Assembly (NCBI GenBank): GCA_028386065.3
Contig: JAKUCV010001608.1
Span: 42,060 to 106,059 of the forward strand
Length of the DNA stretch: 64,000 bases
From: Turnera subulata
Lineage: Eukaryota > Streptophyta > Magnoliopsida > Malpighiales > Passifloraceae
Reading direction: 5' to 3'
Shown here in pieces: positions 11,380 through 21,029 of this stretch (position 1 is its first letter; every line of letters starts with the position of its first letter). The translations under genes were made by a program, and so were the position numbers. The notes beneath the pieces are model-generated. The model was not told the DNA's origin, made no database searches, and saw only the letters and a list, made by a program, of their open reading frames with translations.

Positions 11380-12950
11380 TGTGAATACCCGACCCAAAAT
11401 CACTTGGGCTTATTCACCTATTTCCTTACACCTTCTTCTTCGAGTCAAACCCATGTCAATGGAGTCGTCATCCAAATTTTATTAAGGACGAAATTTGGGA
11501 AAAACCTTCAAGTGACACCTTTAGGCTACATGGTCATAGCGAACCAAGTCATGGGATCGGGGGTTCGTCACGGATGGGAAGGTGTTAGGCACCCATCCGT
11601 GTTGGTTCGAGACTGTGTGCAATTGAAAAATAAGAGTGTGCCTTGTGCAAGTGTGGAAAATAAAAGAATGGGGGAGAAGAAAAGGATTTGGCTTGCATCC
11701 CGTTGTAAAACTGAGACTACCTACGTACCCGAGTGACCAGGGTCAAAGCCATGTAGTACTAAACATGGCACTAATTGGCCACTTACATCATCAAAAGCAT
11801 CAACATATAATCAGCAAAGAATCAATCAAAAGAGTTTAGTGTTACCTCTTATAGCCCTCCTCTAGCTCCTTGCAATGGGTTGTATTCTCCACCCCCTTCT
11901 AGCCACTTCTTAGCTCTATGGTTGATCCCCTTCTTGATTCTCCCTTGCTGGACTACAGCTGACACTCTCCACGAAATTTCTCCAGAGTTTCTGTCTAGAT
12001 ATATTTCTAAGCTTGGAGAGATAGAGTTTCTCCAAGCAACAAGAGCTTATGGGTGTGTATGTGAGAAAAATTGTGTGTCCTCTGAAATGTGTATGAGGGG
12101 TCCTATTTATAGAGTTCTGGGAAGCCTAGGGGCCTGGACCTGCTTAATGGTGAAGATTATGCCCAAAAATCTGGTCTAAAACCACGTAGGATCAAATTAG
12201 AAACAAAATCGGAGGAAATCGGGGGTTCTCGGCACCCATGACTGCCGCTGCCGGCGGTCATCCGCTGGATGACCCCCAGTGCTGGCGGTCATGTGGGGAT
12301 GTCCGCTAGCACATGGCGGTCGTCGCGAGAGGACTGCCGATCACTCCGCGTGTCACCGGTTCTTTCCTTTTTCGACCCCCATTCCCCCTAATTCAGCTCT
12401 GATTTGATCCTACCGCGTAAACAAACCCCCAATTAATCCCGAATCACTCTATTACTTGATCAACACTCCTCTAAATCATTCCATAATAGATTAATTACAC
12501 ATCAACACCCATTTCATACTAAATCATACCAAAAACAACATTCCTACAGAAATGATGATTTAGCTCTGATTTTTGTTGCAAGAAATGTGTTAATGGGCTG
12601 GATAAACTCTGGAGAATTCATTAATTTGGCCGTTAAACCCATCCTCAACCCAAAAATAAATCATCTCATTAAAATTGGATTAAAGATAGATAAAATGCCC
12701 AAGTAATGAAATAAACACATTTCAGTGTAAATAAACCTTATTATAGATTTTACTCTATGATTAAATCATCTCATTAATCCTAGCATACCAATATACAGCG
12801 GCTCAAATTACCAAAATGTATTATTTCCACTAGAATAGATTCTTGACATGCCTTAGTACTAGGATCAAATCATCTCATCAACCCTAAGTTCAAACATATT
12901 TAAAATCTAATTATTGTGGAAAATTCGTGGGTCAAATTTGGGTGTTCACA
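11380..12950 (-). repeat. 1.57-kb LTR, probably Ty3/gypsy
   Basis: The segment starts TGTGAATACCCGACCC and ends GGGTGTTCACA, so its ends are inverted repeats of the TG...CA type. The sequence next to the left end is primer-binding-like in the minus sense, which makes this the 5' LTR of a minus-strand element. No partner LTR is seen in the window. GC-rich CCGCCGG-type patches occur at about 12240-12340. Confidence 0.7.
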
Positions 12951-13530
12951 GTAGGGGAGCATCTCTTGGGGTCCGGGGCGGATCCGTCTCCATTCTGTCC
13001 GAATCTTGGCGGGTTCGTATCGAGTCTTTCGACCTTCCTTTGTTCCACCTATCTTCGGCGAGGCTTGGCGGTGACGGCAGCTTTCCTCCAGTGATGGCGC
13101 GTTCCTGTTTGTTCTGGTGCGGGTTTTAATAGATCCAGATGGATCTATCTTGGTCCTAACCAGATCCGGGGTAGACCGGCTCTTCCCTTCACGCAATCTA
13201 CCGGCTATGTATATATTATGATTATGTATATTATTATTATTTTTAAATGAATCTGTACGCCTTGAATTATCCCAATCTGTTCGTCTTGGTTGCGTGCATG
13301 AATTCCTTTCCTTGTTGAATTTGTTGCTTGATTTCCTGGATCCGTTGTTTCTGCACATAAATCTGTTCGTTTTTGGATCGTTGCTCTTCGCACGACTTGG
13401 TTCCATTTTTTTTAATGTGCAGAACGTTGGATTTTCTTCATTATTTGTTGTTTTTGTTTTTTGAAAGGGGATGGACGGATTGGACAGTGTTAAACCGTGA
13501 ATCGATCGTCGTTCCCAGCGAAGTCGCCAC
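12951..13530 (-). other. Remnant of a second LTR element interior
   Basis: The minus strand at 13530-13512 reads GTGGCGACTTCGCTGGGAAC directly beside a TG/CA boundary at 13530/13531. This is like the site at 11361-11379, so it is probably another primer-binding site. A basic open frame on the minus strand (13406-12900) runs across the boundary with the neighbouring LTR. I do not think it is a gene. Confidence 0.4.
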
Positions 13531-14013
13531 TGATGTAAATCGAAAATATGGGGTGTGTATTTTCATTGAATGTTCGGGTTTCATTACAGAGAGCCTAGAT
13601 TTGTTAAGTTAAATCATTATTTGAGATGCATGCTTTATGTTGATTTGATGATAAGTTTTTTTCCTGAAATCAATATTCGTTACTTCTCCTCACTCCGGCG
13701 AATTCCTGCATGGCTTCTACTATTATTGCTTATCAGCAATTACCAATATGCTTCAGTTCTGAGTCTGAGTTTAGGTAATTAAGCATTTGCTTTAAAAAAT
13801 TGGAAGCTAATATTAGATTTTGTATACCTTTTTATTAGTTTTTTTTAGGTCTATTAAGACTGACGGTTTTATCACAGAAATCGCATTGTGTAATTTCTGC
13901 AATTCCTTTTTACAGACTTATGATTCCTCTTTCATCTTGCAGAAGCACTGTAATTCTTTACGCATTTTGCTACAGAGTGATAAAAACAAAAACAGAAAGG
14001 AGAGCAAAACAAC
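13531..14013. other. NLR1 upstream region, with possible LTR end
   Basis: The left edge (TGATGTAAATCG) may be a truncated LTR end. The rest is AT-rich and precedes the NLR1 start codon. A candidate 5'-leader intron has its donor at 13775 (G|GTAATT) and acceptor at 13942 (TTGCAG|AAGC). A similar pair lies upstream of NLR2. No TATA box is assigned. Confidence 0.35.
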
Positions 14014-14435
14014 ATGGCAGTAGTTCCAGAGGCAGTGATTACCAAAATAATTTATGTGCTACAGAGTGAGGCTGCCTTTCTAGGAGGAGTAGGTGATGAG
14101 CTTGAAGATGTCAAGCATGAACTAGAAAGCATGAGATCATTCTTGGAGGACTGTGACAGAAGGGGACCTCAAACCCAAGGTGAGAGGAATTGGGTGGCAG
14201 AAGTCCGAGATTAGGCCTATGATGTTGAACACATCATTGACGAGTTCATGTTCTCGGTAAACAGGCAAAAGGTTTGGAAGAAGATCGTTCAATATGTTCG
14301 AAATGCCAGTGCCTTCCCCAAAGATCTTTGGGTGAGACATGACATTGCCAACAGACTTCAGAAGATCAAAAATATGATCCACAATGCAGCGGAGAGGAGC
14401 CGACGGTATGGCACTGAACGGGTGGAAGGCAGCAC
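14014..14435 (+). pseudogene. NLR1 part 1: coiled-coil (Rx-N) domain of an RPM1-like NLR
   Basis: The start codon at 14014 opens MAVVPEAVITKII, nearly identical to NLR2. The segment encodes the N-terminal coiled-coil domain that in CNL immune receptors drives oligomerisation and signalling at the membrane. A TAG at 14212-14214 stops the frame after VAEVRD. Past it the same frame continues with AYDVEHIIDEFM, the EDVID-type motif, up to YGTERVEGS. At 14435 it is cut by copia element C2. About 25 bp present in NLR2 at this point are missing or replaced on the far side. The early stop and the insertion make this a pseudogene. Confidence 0.93.
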
Positions 14436-15001
14436 TGTTAGATTATGTGATCAAGCTGCACTAAGAGTGATTAAGCTATTAGTTGAGTTAGTGGAGAATA
14501 ATCAAGTTGTGTGGTTGGTCCCATCAACTTAAGTGTGTTAGGTAAAGTGTGCTTTTGTTTATTGTAATCCAAGTGTGTGTGAGTGTTTGATTATTGTAAT
14601 TGTAGTGTGTTTATCTTGAGTTGTAAGTGGACTAGCTTTAAATGATGTGCTATTATGAGCATATTAGGAAAAGCAAACCCACTAATTAAAGTGATAGGGT
14701 CAGCTGAGTGGAGTGGTTGGGTGATAGGTTGATTTTCTGCCTATATATTGAGTCTTGTAATCTGAATTCAACAAGTGAAATATGTGTGAATTGAGTGTTT
14801 TTCACTTCATTAAGTGTTTCTTGACTTGATCATTAAGTGTTCAAGCCAAAAGATTGAGTGAATTGAGAGAAAACCAATAGAACAGTAACCAAGAAAGTCA
14901 ACATCTCGGTTCTGCAGATTTCTGGAAATTTTCCAGAATTTGGTGCAATTTAAGTTACATCTTCAACAAAACATCGATGTTTGTTTGAGAAAAAGCCAAC
15001 A
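14436..15001 (+). repeat. C2 5' LTR
   Basis: 566 bp, TGTTAG...CCAACA. It carries one perfect AACATCGATGTT at 14970-14981 near the 3' end, with similar flanking sequence to the C3 LTR. Confidence 0.88.
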
Positions 15002-15002
15002 A

Positions 15003-15020
15003 TTGGTAGCGGAGCAGGTT
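15003..15020 (+). promoter_or_regulatory. C2 primer-binding site
   Basis: TTGGTAGCGGAGCAGG lies directly after the LTR end. It differs from the initiator-Met site TGGTATCAGAGC by a few bases. The same string is found in C3 and in gypsy element G1. Confidence 0.75.
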
Positions 15021-15098
15021 CCTTTTTTTAGGCCTGTTCTAATTCATTGAAACCACATCAAATTAGTCTCAAACACCTTCCAAACACCAAACTTCAAA

Positions 15099-16176
15099 AT
15101 GAATACACAGCCCGCAAATAGAATCACCTCATCCTTACCCCTACCACCCATTTTTTATGGAGAGAACTACAACTATTGGGCTATAAGGATGAAATCCTTC
15201 CTTATAGCTAATGGTTTGTGGTTTTTAGTTGAAGAAGGTTTTAATGAAAAAGAAGACATTGAAGAAATGTCTGTAAATCAATTGAGAACATATAATGAAC
15301 GATTGCAGAAACATAATACTGCAATTTCATTTATGTTCTCTTTGGTTTCAGAGGAGATTTTTCCTTTGATTGTTGGGCTACAACAGTCAAAGAAGCATGG
15401 AAGATCCTTGAGAAGCAGTTCAGAGGGTCTAAAGAAACAAGACAAATCAGAATGCAATCCTTGAGGAGAGATTTTGAGATGCTGAAGAAGTCAAAAACAG
15501 AAACAATAAGGAAGTATGCCTCAAAAGCTCAAAACATTGTCAACAAAATCAGGCTATATGGAGAAGTGATCCCTGAGGTCAGAGTAGTTAAAAATTCTCA
15601 ACACAGTTGTAGTTAAATTTGAAGCAAAAGTTGCAGCTATTGAAGAACCAAGAGACATCACTGAGATGTCAGTTCCTGAACTCATTGGCAAATTAGAAGC
15701 TCCTGAGCAGAGGCATGTGAGAAGAGTTGAACCTGGGATTGAAAAGGCTTTCCAAACTAAGCAGAAAAATGTCAACAACAAATTTAAAGCTAAACAAAAA
15801 CCGGAGAAAAGCACATACAAGCACCAGAAGGAGGCCTTAAGCTCACAAATAGTGTTTTCACCTTGCAAATTCGGTGGAAAGACAAACTATTTGGAGCAGA
15901 GGTGCAGGAGAAACAAGAAGTGCAATTTTTGTCACAAAATTGGGCACATTGAACGTTTTTGCAGAGCAAAAAAAAAATGGAGAAAATCAAGTCCAACAAC
16001 AAGTGCAACAACAACAACAAACTTAGACTCAACATCAAGCTCAGCTAGCCGAAGAAAATCAAGAGGAGTTCATGTTCATGGCAAGTGAAAGTTCAGAAAA
16101 ATAAGAAAATGGTGTTTTGTACATTGACAGTGGCTGTACCAGTCACATGACTAGAAATTCAAAATAGTTCTTAGAC
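15099..16176 (+). pseudogene. C2 Gag and protease, broken
   Basis: The start at 15099 opens MNTQPANRITSSLPLPPIFYG, the copia Gag N-terminus, shared with C3. A frameshift near 15380 and another near 15600 break it. The frame from 15666 carries the RNA-binding region. Of the two CCHC zinc knuckles seen in C3, the first has lost residues (CKFGGKTNYLEQRC), and the second (CNFCHKIGHIERFC) is intact. The protease motif YIDSGCTSH is at about 16120-16150, followed by a TAG before 16177. Comparison with C3 shows the ancestral frame was continuous. Confidence 0.9.
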
Positions 16177-18429
16177 TTGGACAAGTCAATCTGTGTGGAA
16201 GTCAAAACTGTTGATGGTGCCATTCTCAAATCCAAAGGAAAAGGTACGGTTTCTATGAACTACAATGGAGTTAGTAGGCTCATTAAAGATGTCTTCCTAG
16301 TTCCTGGATTGAAGCACAATCTTTTGAATGTGTCACAGATGGTTAAAAATGGATATTCTATGAGCTTTGAAGATGATTGTTGTATGATTGCTATGAAAGG
16401 AAAATTAGTCAGCAAAATTAAAATGAAGAACAATTCATTTCCATTGAACTTGAACATGCATTATGAGATGGTGAACACAAGTGAAGTTGATGAAAGTAGC
16501 TTATGGAATAGAAGATATGGCCATGCTAGCTTACATTCTTTGAAACTTGCTGCACAAAAGGAGTATGTCAGGGATCTGCCACCAATACAAGTTCTTGGAG
16601 AAATTTGTGAGTCATGCCAATTGGGAAAGATGCATAGAGAATCATTTCCGGTTGCAGCAGAAGGAAGAGCCCTAGAGAAGCTGGAGCTGGTGCACACCGA
16701 CCTTTGTGGCCCAATGCACACACCCTACTTGAGTGGTAATATTTATTTCATGCTATTCATTGATGATCTAACACTAATGACATGGATTTACTTCTTGAAG
16801 AATAAGTTGGCAACTCTGGAAGTATTCAAGAAATTTAAAGGCATGGCAGAAACACAAAGCAATTGTAGTTTGAAAAAGCTGAGATCAGATAGAATGGGAG
16901 AGTTCATATCAAAGATGTTTGAAGATTTCAGCAACTCAAATGGTATTCTTCACCAATTGACAGTACCATATTCTCCTCAGCAAAATGGAGTGGTGGTAAG
17001 AAAGAACAGAACCGTGATGGAGATGGCAAGAAGTATGCTAGCAGAAAAGAAACATCCTCAAAGTTTTTGGGCAGAAGCTACCTACACTGTAGTGTATCTC
17101 ATCAATAGGTTTCCAACAAAATCAGTTGAAGGAAAGACTCCCATTGAAGCTTGGACTGGTAAGAAACCAACTGTGAAGCATTTGAAAGTATTTGGTTCTC
17201 TTTGCTATGTCCATGTTCCAGAAGAAAAGAGAAAGAAGCTGGATTTCAAAGCTGAAAGAGGCATTTTGTTGGGATATAGTAGTCAATCCAAAGGCTACAG
17301 GGTGTTCATGATTGACAATGAGAAGGTGGTGAGAACAAGAGATGTCAAAGTGGATGAGGAAGCTTATTGGGAATTGAAAGAAAAGAAGGTAATAAAGAAC
17401 AGTCCTAGTGATGCAGCTGAAGTGCAAGAAGATCATCCTCCAAATGAAGAGGATTATGATTCAGATACACCTCCAATGAAGGTTAGATCACTTGGTGATG
17501 TATGTGAGAGGTGTAATTTTGTAAAAACAGAGCCACACTGTTATGAAGAAGCAGAAAAGCAGGAACATTGGAAAAGAGCCATGGAGGAAGAAATTGGCAT
17601 GATCAACAAGAATGAAACTTGGGAATTGGTTCCAAGGCCTGGAAATCAGAAGATAATTAGAGTCAAATGGGTGTTTCGCACTAAAATGAATGCTGATGGC
17701 ACCATTTCCAAGTTCAAAGCAAGACTTGTGGTCAAGGGCTATGCACAACAATATGGCCTAGACTACCTTGAAACTTTTGCCCCAGTAGCTCGCCTTGACA
17801 TAATCAGATTGCTCTTGGCTATTTCAGCTCAAAACAAATGGAAGGTATTCCACTTAGATGCGAAATCTGCATTTCTAAATGGAATTCTAGAAGAAGAAGT
17901 CTACATTGAGCAACCTAAAGGTTTCATTGTGGAAGGAAAGGAAGACTATGTTTACAGGTTGAAGAAAGCTCTCTATGGACTAAAACAGGCTGCAACAGCT
18001 TGGTATAGTTGCATGGATAGTCACTTGGTTCATCATGGATTTAAAAGAAGTGAAAGTAAAGCAACCTTGTATGTGAAAGGCAGCTCTTGTGATGATTTGA
18101 TCATAGTTTCCCTCTATATTGATGACATGCTGATTACCAGAGCAAATCACAGCAAAATTTCAGTTTTCAAAACTGAAATGATGAAAGAGTTTGAAATGTC
18201 TGATTTGGGATTGATGCACTACTTCCTTGGAATGGAGGTGATGCAATGTGATGAAGGAATTATGATCTCTCAGAAAAGATATGCAGAATCCATCTTGGAA
18301 AAATTCAAAATGGACTCTTGCAAACTAGTGGCAACCCCATTGGTCCAAAACACCAAGTTTGCAAAGAATGAAGATGAAGAAGATGCTGAAATTGGGGTGT
18401 TTAGGAGCTGTGTAGGGAGCTTGCTGTAA
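16177..18429 (+). pseudogene. C2 integrase and reverse transcriptase (750-codon open frame)
   Basis: This long open frame starts just after the protease active site. It carries the GAG_pre-integrase region (LWNRRYGHASLHSL ... ESCQLGKM), the integrase core (ELVHTDLCGPM; SPQQNGVVVRKNRT, where the usual E of the VERKNRT block is V), and RT: VKWVFRTKMN, KARLVVKGYAQQ, DAKSAFLNG, YGLKQA and the catalytic YIDD (SLYIDDML). It ends at a TAA at 18427-18429, where sense-codon alignment continues as LTATRLDI, so the stop is a point mutation. RT motifs look complete. The integrase catalytic Glu appears lost, which would block integration. Confidence 0.92.
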
Positions 18430-18765
18430 CTTACAGCAACTCGACTTGATATACTATTTACAACAAATTTACTATCAAGATTTCTCAATGCCCCCAAGAA
18501 GAGTCTTGCTATCGTAATGAAGAGAGTGCTAAGGTATGTCAAAGGCACTACTGATCTTGGTCTACATTATAGCTCATCCAAAGATGCAAAATTGAAGGCA
18601 TATAGTGACAGTGATTGGGCTAGAAGTGTAGATGACATGAAGAGCACAACTGGTTATGTTTTCTTGTTTGGTTCAAATGCATTTTCGTGGTGTTCCAGGA
18701 AACAAACTGTTGTTGCTGAATCCACAGCTGAAGCAGAGTACCTTGCTGCTGCTTCAATTGTAAAT
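18430..18765 (+). pseudogene. C2 RNase H, first part
   Basis: The frame continues past the stop with LGLHYSSSKDAKLKAYSDSDWA, KSTTGYVFLFG and AESTAEAEYLAAASIVN, the copia RNase H core. It is cut at 18765 by the Mutator-like element. The codons resume at 20157 beyond it. Confidence 0.93.
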
Positions 18766-18941
18766 GGTTTTTGGTACAGTTGGTACCCAACTTTCTTACG
18801 TTGGGTCAATCATGTACCTACAACTTTTCTCGAGACAATCATATACCTGGAGTTTTTACAGGCAGGTCAATCATGGGTCTCGGGCTAGGTATGTGCTGAC
18901 GTGGATGCTGCCCAAAATTGGGTTGCTGCCCGTTGCTCAAA

Positions 18942-18972
18942 ACGACGTCGTATTACCGCAATACGACGTCGT
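18942..18972. repeat. Paired ACGACGTCGT palindromes, left inverted repeat
   Basis: Two perfect copies of the 10-bp palindrome start at 18942 and 18963, 21 bp apart. The mirror-image end of the element carries a perfect copy at 19971 and a degenerate one at 19950, also 21 bp apart. Confidence 0.9.
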
Positions 18973-19108
18973 TTCACGTCCACGTGTCGAACATAAGACC
19001 CACTCAATCCCCAACGTTTTTCCGCCTTGGCTCTCTCCCGGTTTAAAAGGTTCAACCTTACCCAAACATTACCATTTCCACTTTAAAACCCAAATTTTTT
19101 GTTTCTTT

Positions 19109-19193
19109 NNNNNNNNNNNNNNNNNNNNNNNNNNNNNNNNNNNNNNNNNNNNNNNNNNNNNNNNNNNNNNNNNNNNNNNNNNNNNNNNNNNNN
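19109..19193. other. Assembly gap, 85 N
   Basis: A run of 85 undetermined bases inside the Mutator-like element. Translations crossing it are not meaningful. Confidence 1.
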
Positions 19194-20167
19194 CTACTGC
19201 TGCGATGTGGTGATACTGTGATACAGGGAGAGGACGGCCATGGTGGTTTGAGGCAAGGGAGAGAGGAGGGTTGTGAGTGGAGGAGTGATAATTTTCTTTT
19301 TTGTTTATGGTGGCTGAAAGGAAACAAAACTAGAAGAAGAAGATATGTCATCGTAGGTAGGCGGTCATGGTGGTTTGAAGCGAGGAATTGAGGGGGTTGT
19401 GAGTTATAGTTTTTTTCCTTTTGTCTTTGGTGGCTTTAAGGAAATCAAAATCACATAAAGACACCCTAGGCGGCGGTCATGGTGGTTTGAGGCGAGTATG
19501 TGGTGATGTGTAGTAGGGTTGTTATGAGGGAGGAGTGATAAATAGTTTCTTATAGGCTGTGAGATAGATTTTTTATGGTTTTTCCTTCTCACACGGATTT
19601 TTAAAAAATTAATTCTATGATTTTAAAATGGCACAAGATATTTTGTAGTACTTAACTGGAAAAACAAATTGTGTAGTTTGGTGGTAAGTGCACTTGGGTA
19701 TTTTTTTTGGACCGACTACATTTAATTTTTTAGAGTTAAAAATTAGGTAGAATTTAAAATAATAATAAAAAATAGAAATTTATAAAGATTATCAAACAAT
19801 TATAAAAAGGAAACTATAAAAATTATCCAATCAAACCCGGGGCTGGGATTGGTTCGGTTTGGGATAATAAATAGTCGCGACCCGAGATGGTATGCCCGGT
19901 TCGTTTTTGGGACCCACGGCGGGGGCCATCTGTGCCACATGTATCCAAAACGATGTCGCCCATATTCAATACGACGTCGTTTTGTGCGGCGGGCAGCGGG
20001 TCAGAATCGAGCAGCATCTACGTCAGCACATACCCAGCCCGAGACCCATGACTGACCTGCCCGTTAAAATCCCAGGTACATAAATGTCTCGAGAAAAGTT
20101 GTAGGTACATGATTGACCCAACATAAGAAAGTTGGGTACCAACTGTACCAAAAACCCAATTGTAAAT

Positions 20168-20464
20168 CAAGTAGTTTGGTTCATAAAGATCATGTTTGAT
20201 TTGAAGGAGCAAGAAGAACCTGTAGAGTTATTATGTGACAATCAGTCCACTATTGCAATGATTAAGAATCCAATTGATCATGGCAGGACTAAGAATTTCA
20301 AGATTAGATTTCATGTGATTCGAGAAGCTGAAAGTGAAGGAGAAGTTCAAGTTTTATTCTGCTCCTCCGAAAAGCAATTGGCAGACCTGTTCACAAAGCA
20401 TGTTGAATATGAAGAGCAGCATGGTCAAGGGGGAGTGTTAGATTATGTGATCAAGCTGCACTAA
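20168..20464 (+). pseudogene. C2 RNase H, last part
   Basis: After the Mutator-like element the frame reads QVVWFIKIMFDLKEQ, then the RNase H C-terminus ELLCDNQSTIAMIKNP and EKQLADLFTKHVEY, and ends just inside the 3' LTR. It matches the expected continuation of the frame broken at 18765. Confidence 0.92.
20421..20435 (+). promoter_or_regulatory. C2 polypurine tract
   Basis: ATGGTCAAGGGGGAG immediately precedes the 3' LTR start TGTTAG, the normal place and composition for plus-strand priming. Confidence 0.85.
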
Positions 20465-20828
20465 GAGTGATCAAGCTGTTAGTTGAGTTAGTGGAGAATA
20501 ATCAAGTTGTGTGGTTGGTCCCATCAACTTAAGTGTGTTAGGTAAAGTGTGCTTTTGTTTATTATAATCCAAGTGTGTGTGAGTGTTTGATTATTGTAAT
20601 TGTAGTGTGCTTATCCTGAGTTGTAAGTGGGTTAGCTTTAAATAATGTGCTATTATGAGCATCTTAGGAAAAGCAAACCCACTAATTAAAGTGATAAGGT
20701 CAGCTGAGTGGAGTGGTTGGGTGATAGGCTGATTTTCTGCCTATATATTGAGTCTTGTAATCTGAATTCAACAAGTGAAATAAGTGCGAATTGAGTGTGT
20801 TTCACTTCATTAAGTATTTCTTGACTTG
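20436..20828 (+). repeat. C2 3' LTR, matched part
   Basis: 393 bp aligning to 14436-14828 at a constant offset of 6,000 with no indels. After TTGACTT the match to the 5' LTR stops abruptly, although about 170 bp of LTR should follow. Confidence 0.92.
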
Positions 20829-21029
20829 TTTTAATTCACAAGTTCGTTTTTCTAATTCACTTAACTCTCTTTTGGTTACCTTGTTATTGGTTCTTTTAGT
20901 TGAAGAGCCAAGACGTCTAAAGACCTTTAAAAGGTCTTAAACCACGTTAAACTCAATGTAGAAGTTGTTTTGTAGCTACAAACAAACTCTTTTTTGGTTG
21001 TTCGTGTTCGAGGGGTTGACTAGCGTCTC
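20829..21029. other. Unassigned filler between C2 LTR and NLR1
   Basis: About 200 bp that match neither the C2 5' LTR tail nor NLR2. Short blocks (AATTCACTTAACTCTC, GGTTACCTTGTTATTGGTT) resemble the reverse complement of the missing U5 tail, but in changed order. It may be a rearranged LTR end. Confidence 0.4.

Larger units (their letters stand above)
18766..20156. mobile_element. Non-autonomous Mutator-like element in C2 RNase H
   Basis: 1,391 bp with terminal inverted repeats of about 200 bp. The outer 73 bp are almost identical (start GGTTTTTGGTACAGTTGG; the end is its reverse complement). It is flanked by an 11-bp direct repeat, CAATTGTAAAT (18755-18765 and 20157-20167). Long inverted repeats and a target duplication of 9-11 bp point to the Mutator superfamily. 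No transposase frame is visible, but 85 bases are N. Removing it joins the RNase H codons in frame. Confidence 0.9.
14436..20828 (+). mobile_element. C2: Ty1/copia element inserted in NLR1
   Basis: A plus-strand copia element lies between the two halves of NLR1. Its 5' LTR is 14436-15001. Its 3' LTR starts at 20436 and matches the first 393 bp of the 5' LTR without indels, with about 15 mismatches by eye (about 96 percent identity). After that the two LTRs differ completely. The interior is gag, protease, integrase, RT, RNase H. A Mutator-like element (18766-20156) splits RNase H. I see no clean target duplication: the left flank is AGCAC, and the right end is rearranged. Confidence 0.93.

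Noticed and set aside
12900..13406. 168-codon basic minus-strand frame as a gene
   Set aside because: It crosses an LTR boundary, has no known domain, and lies in a retrotransposon leader.
18764..19351. Open frames crossing the N run
   Set aside because: They include undetermined residues and lie in a non-autonomous transposon with no protein motif.
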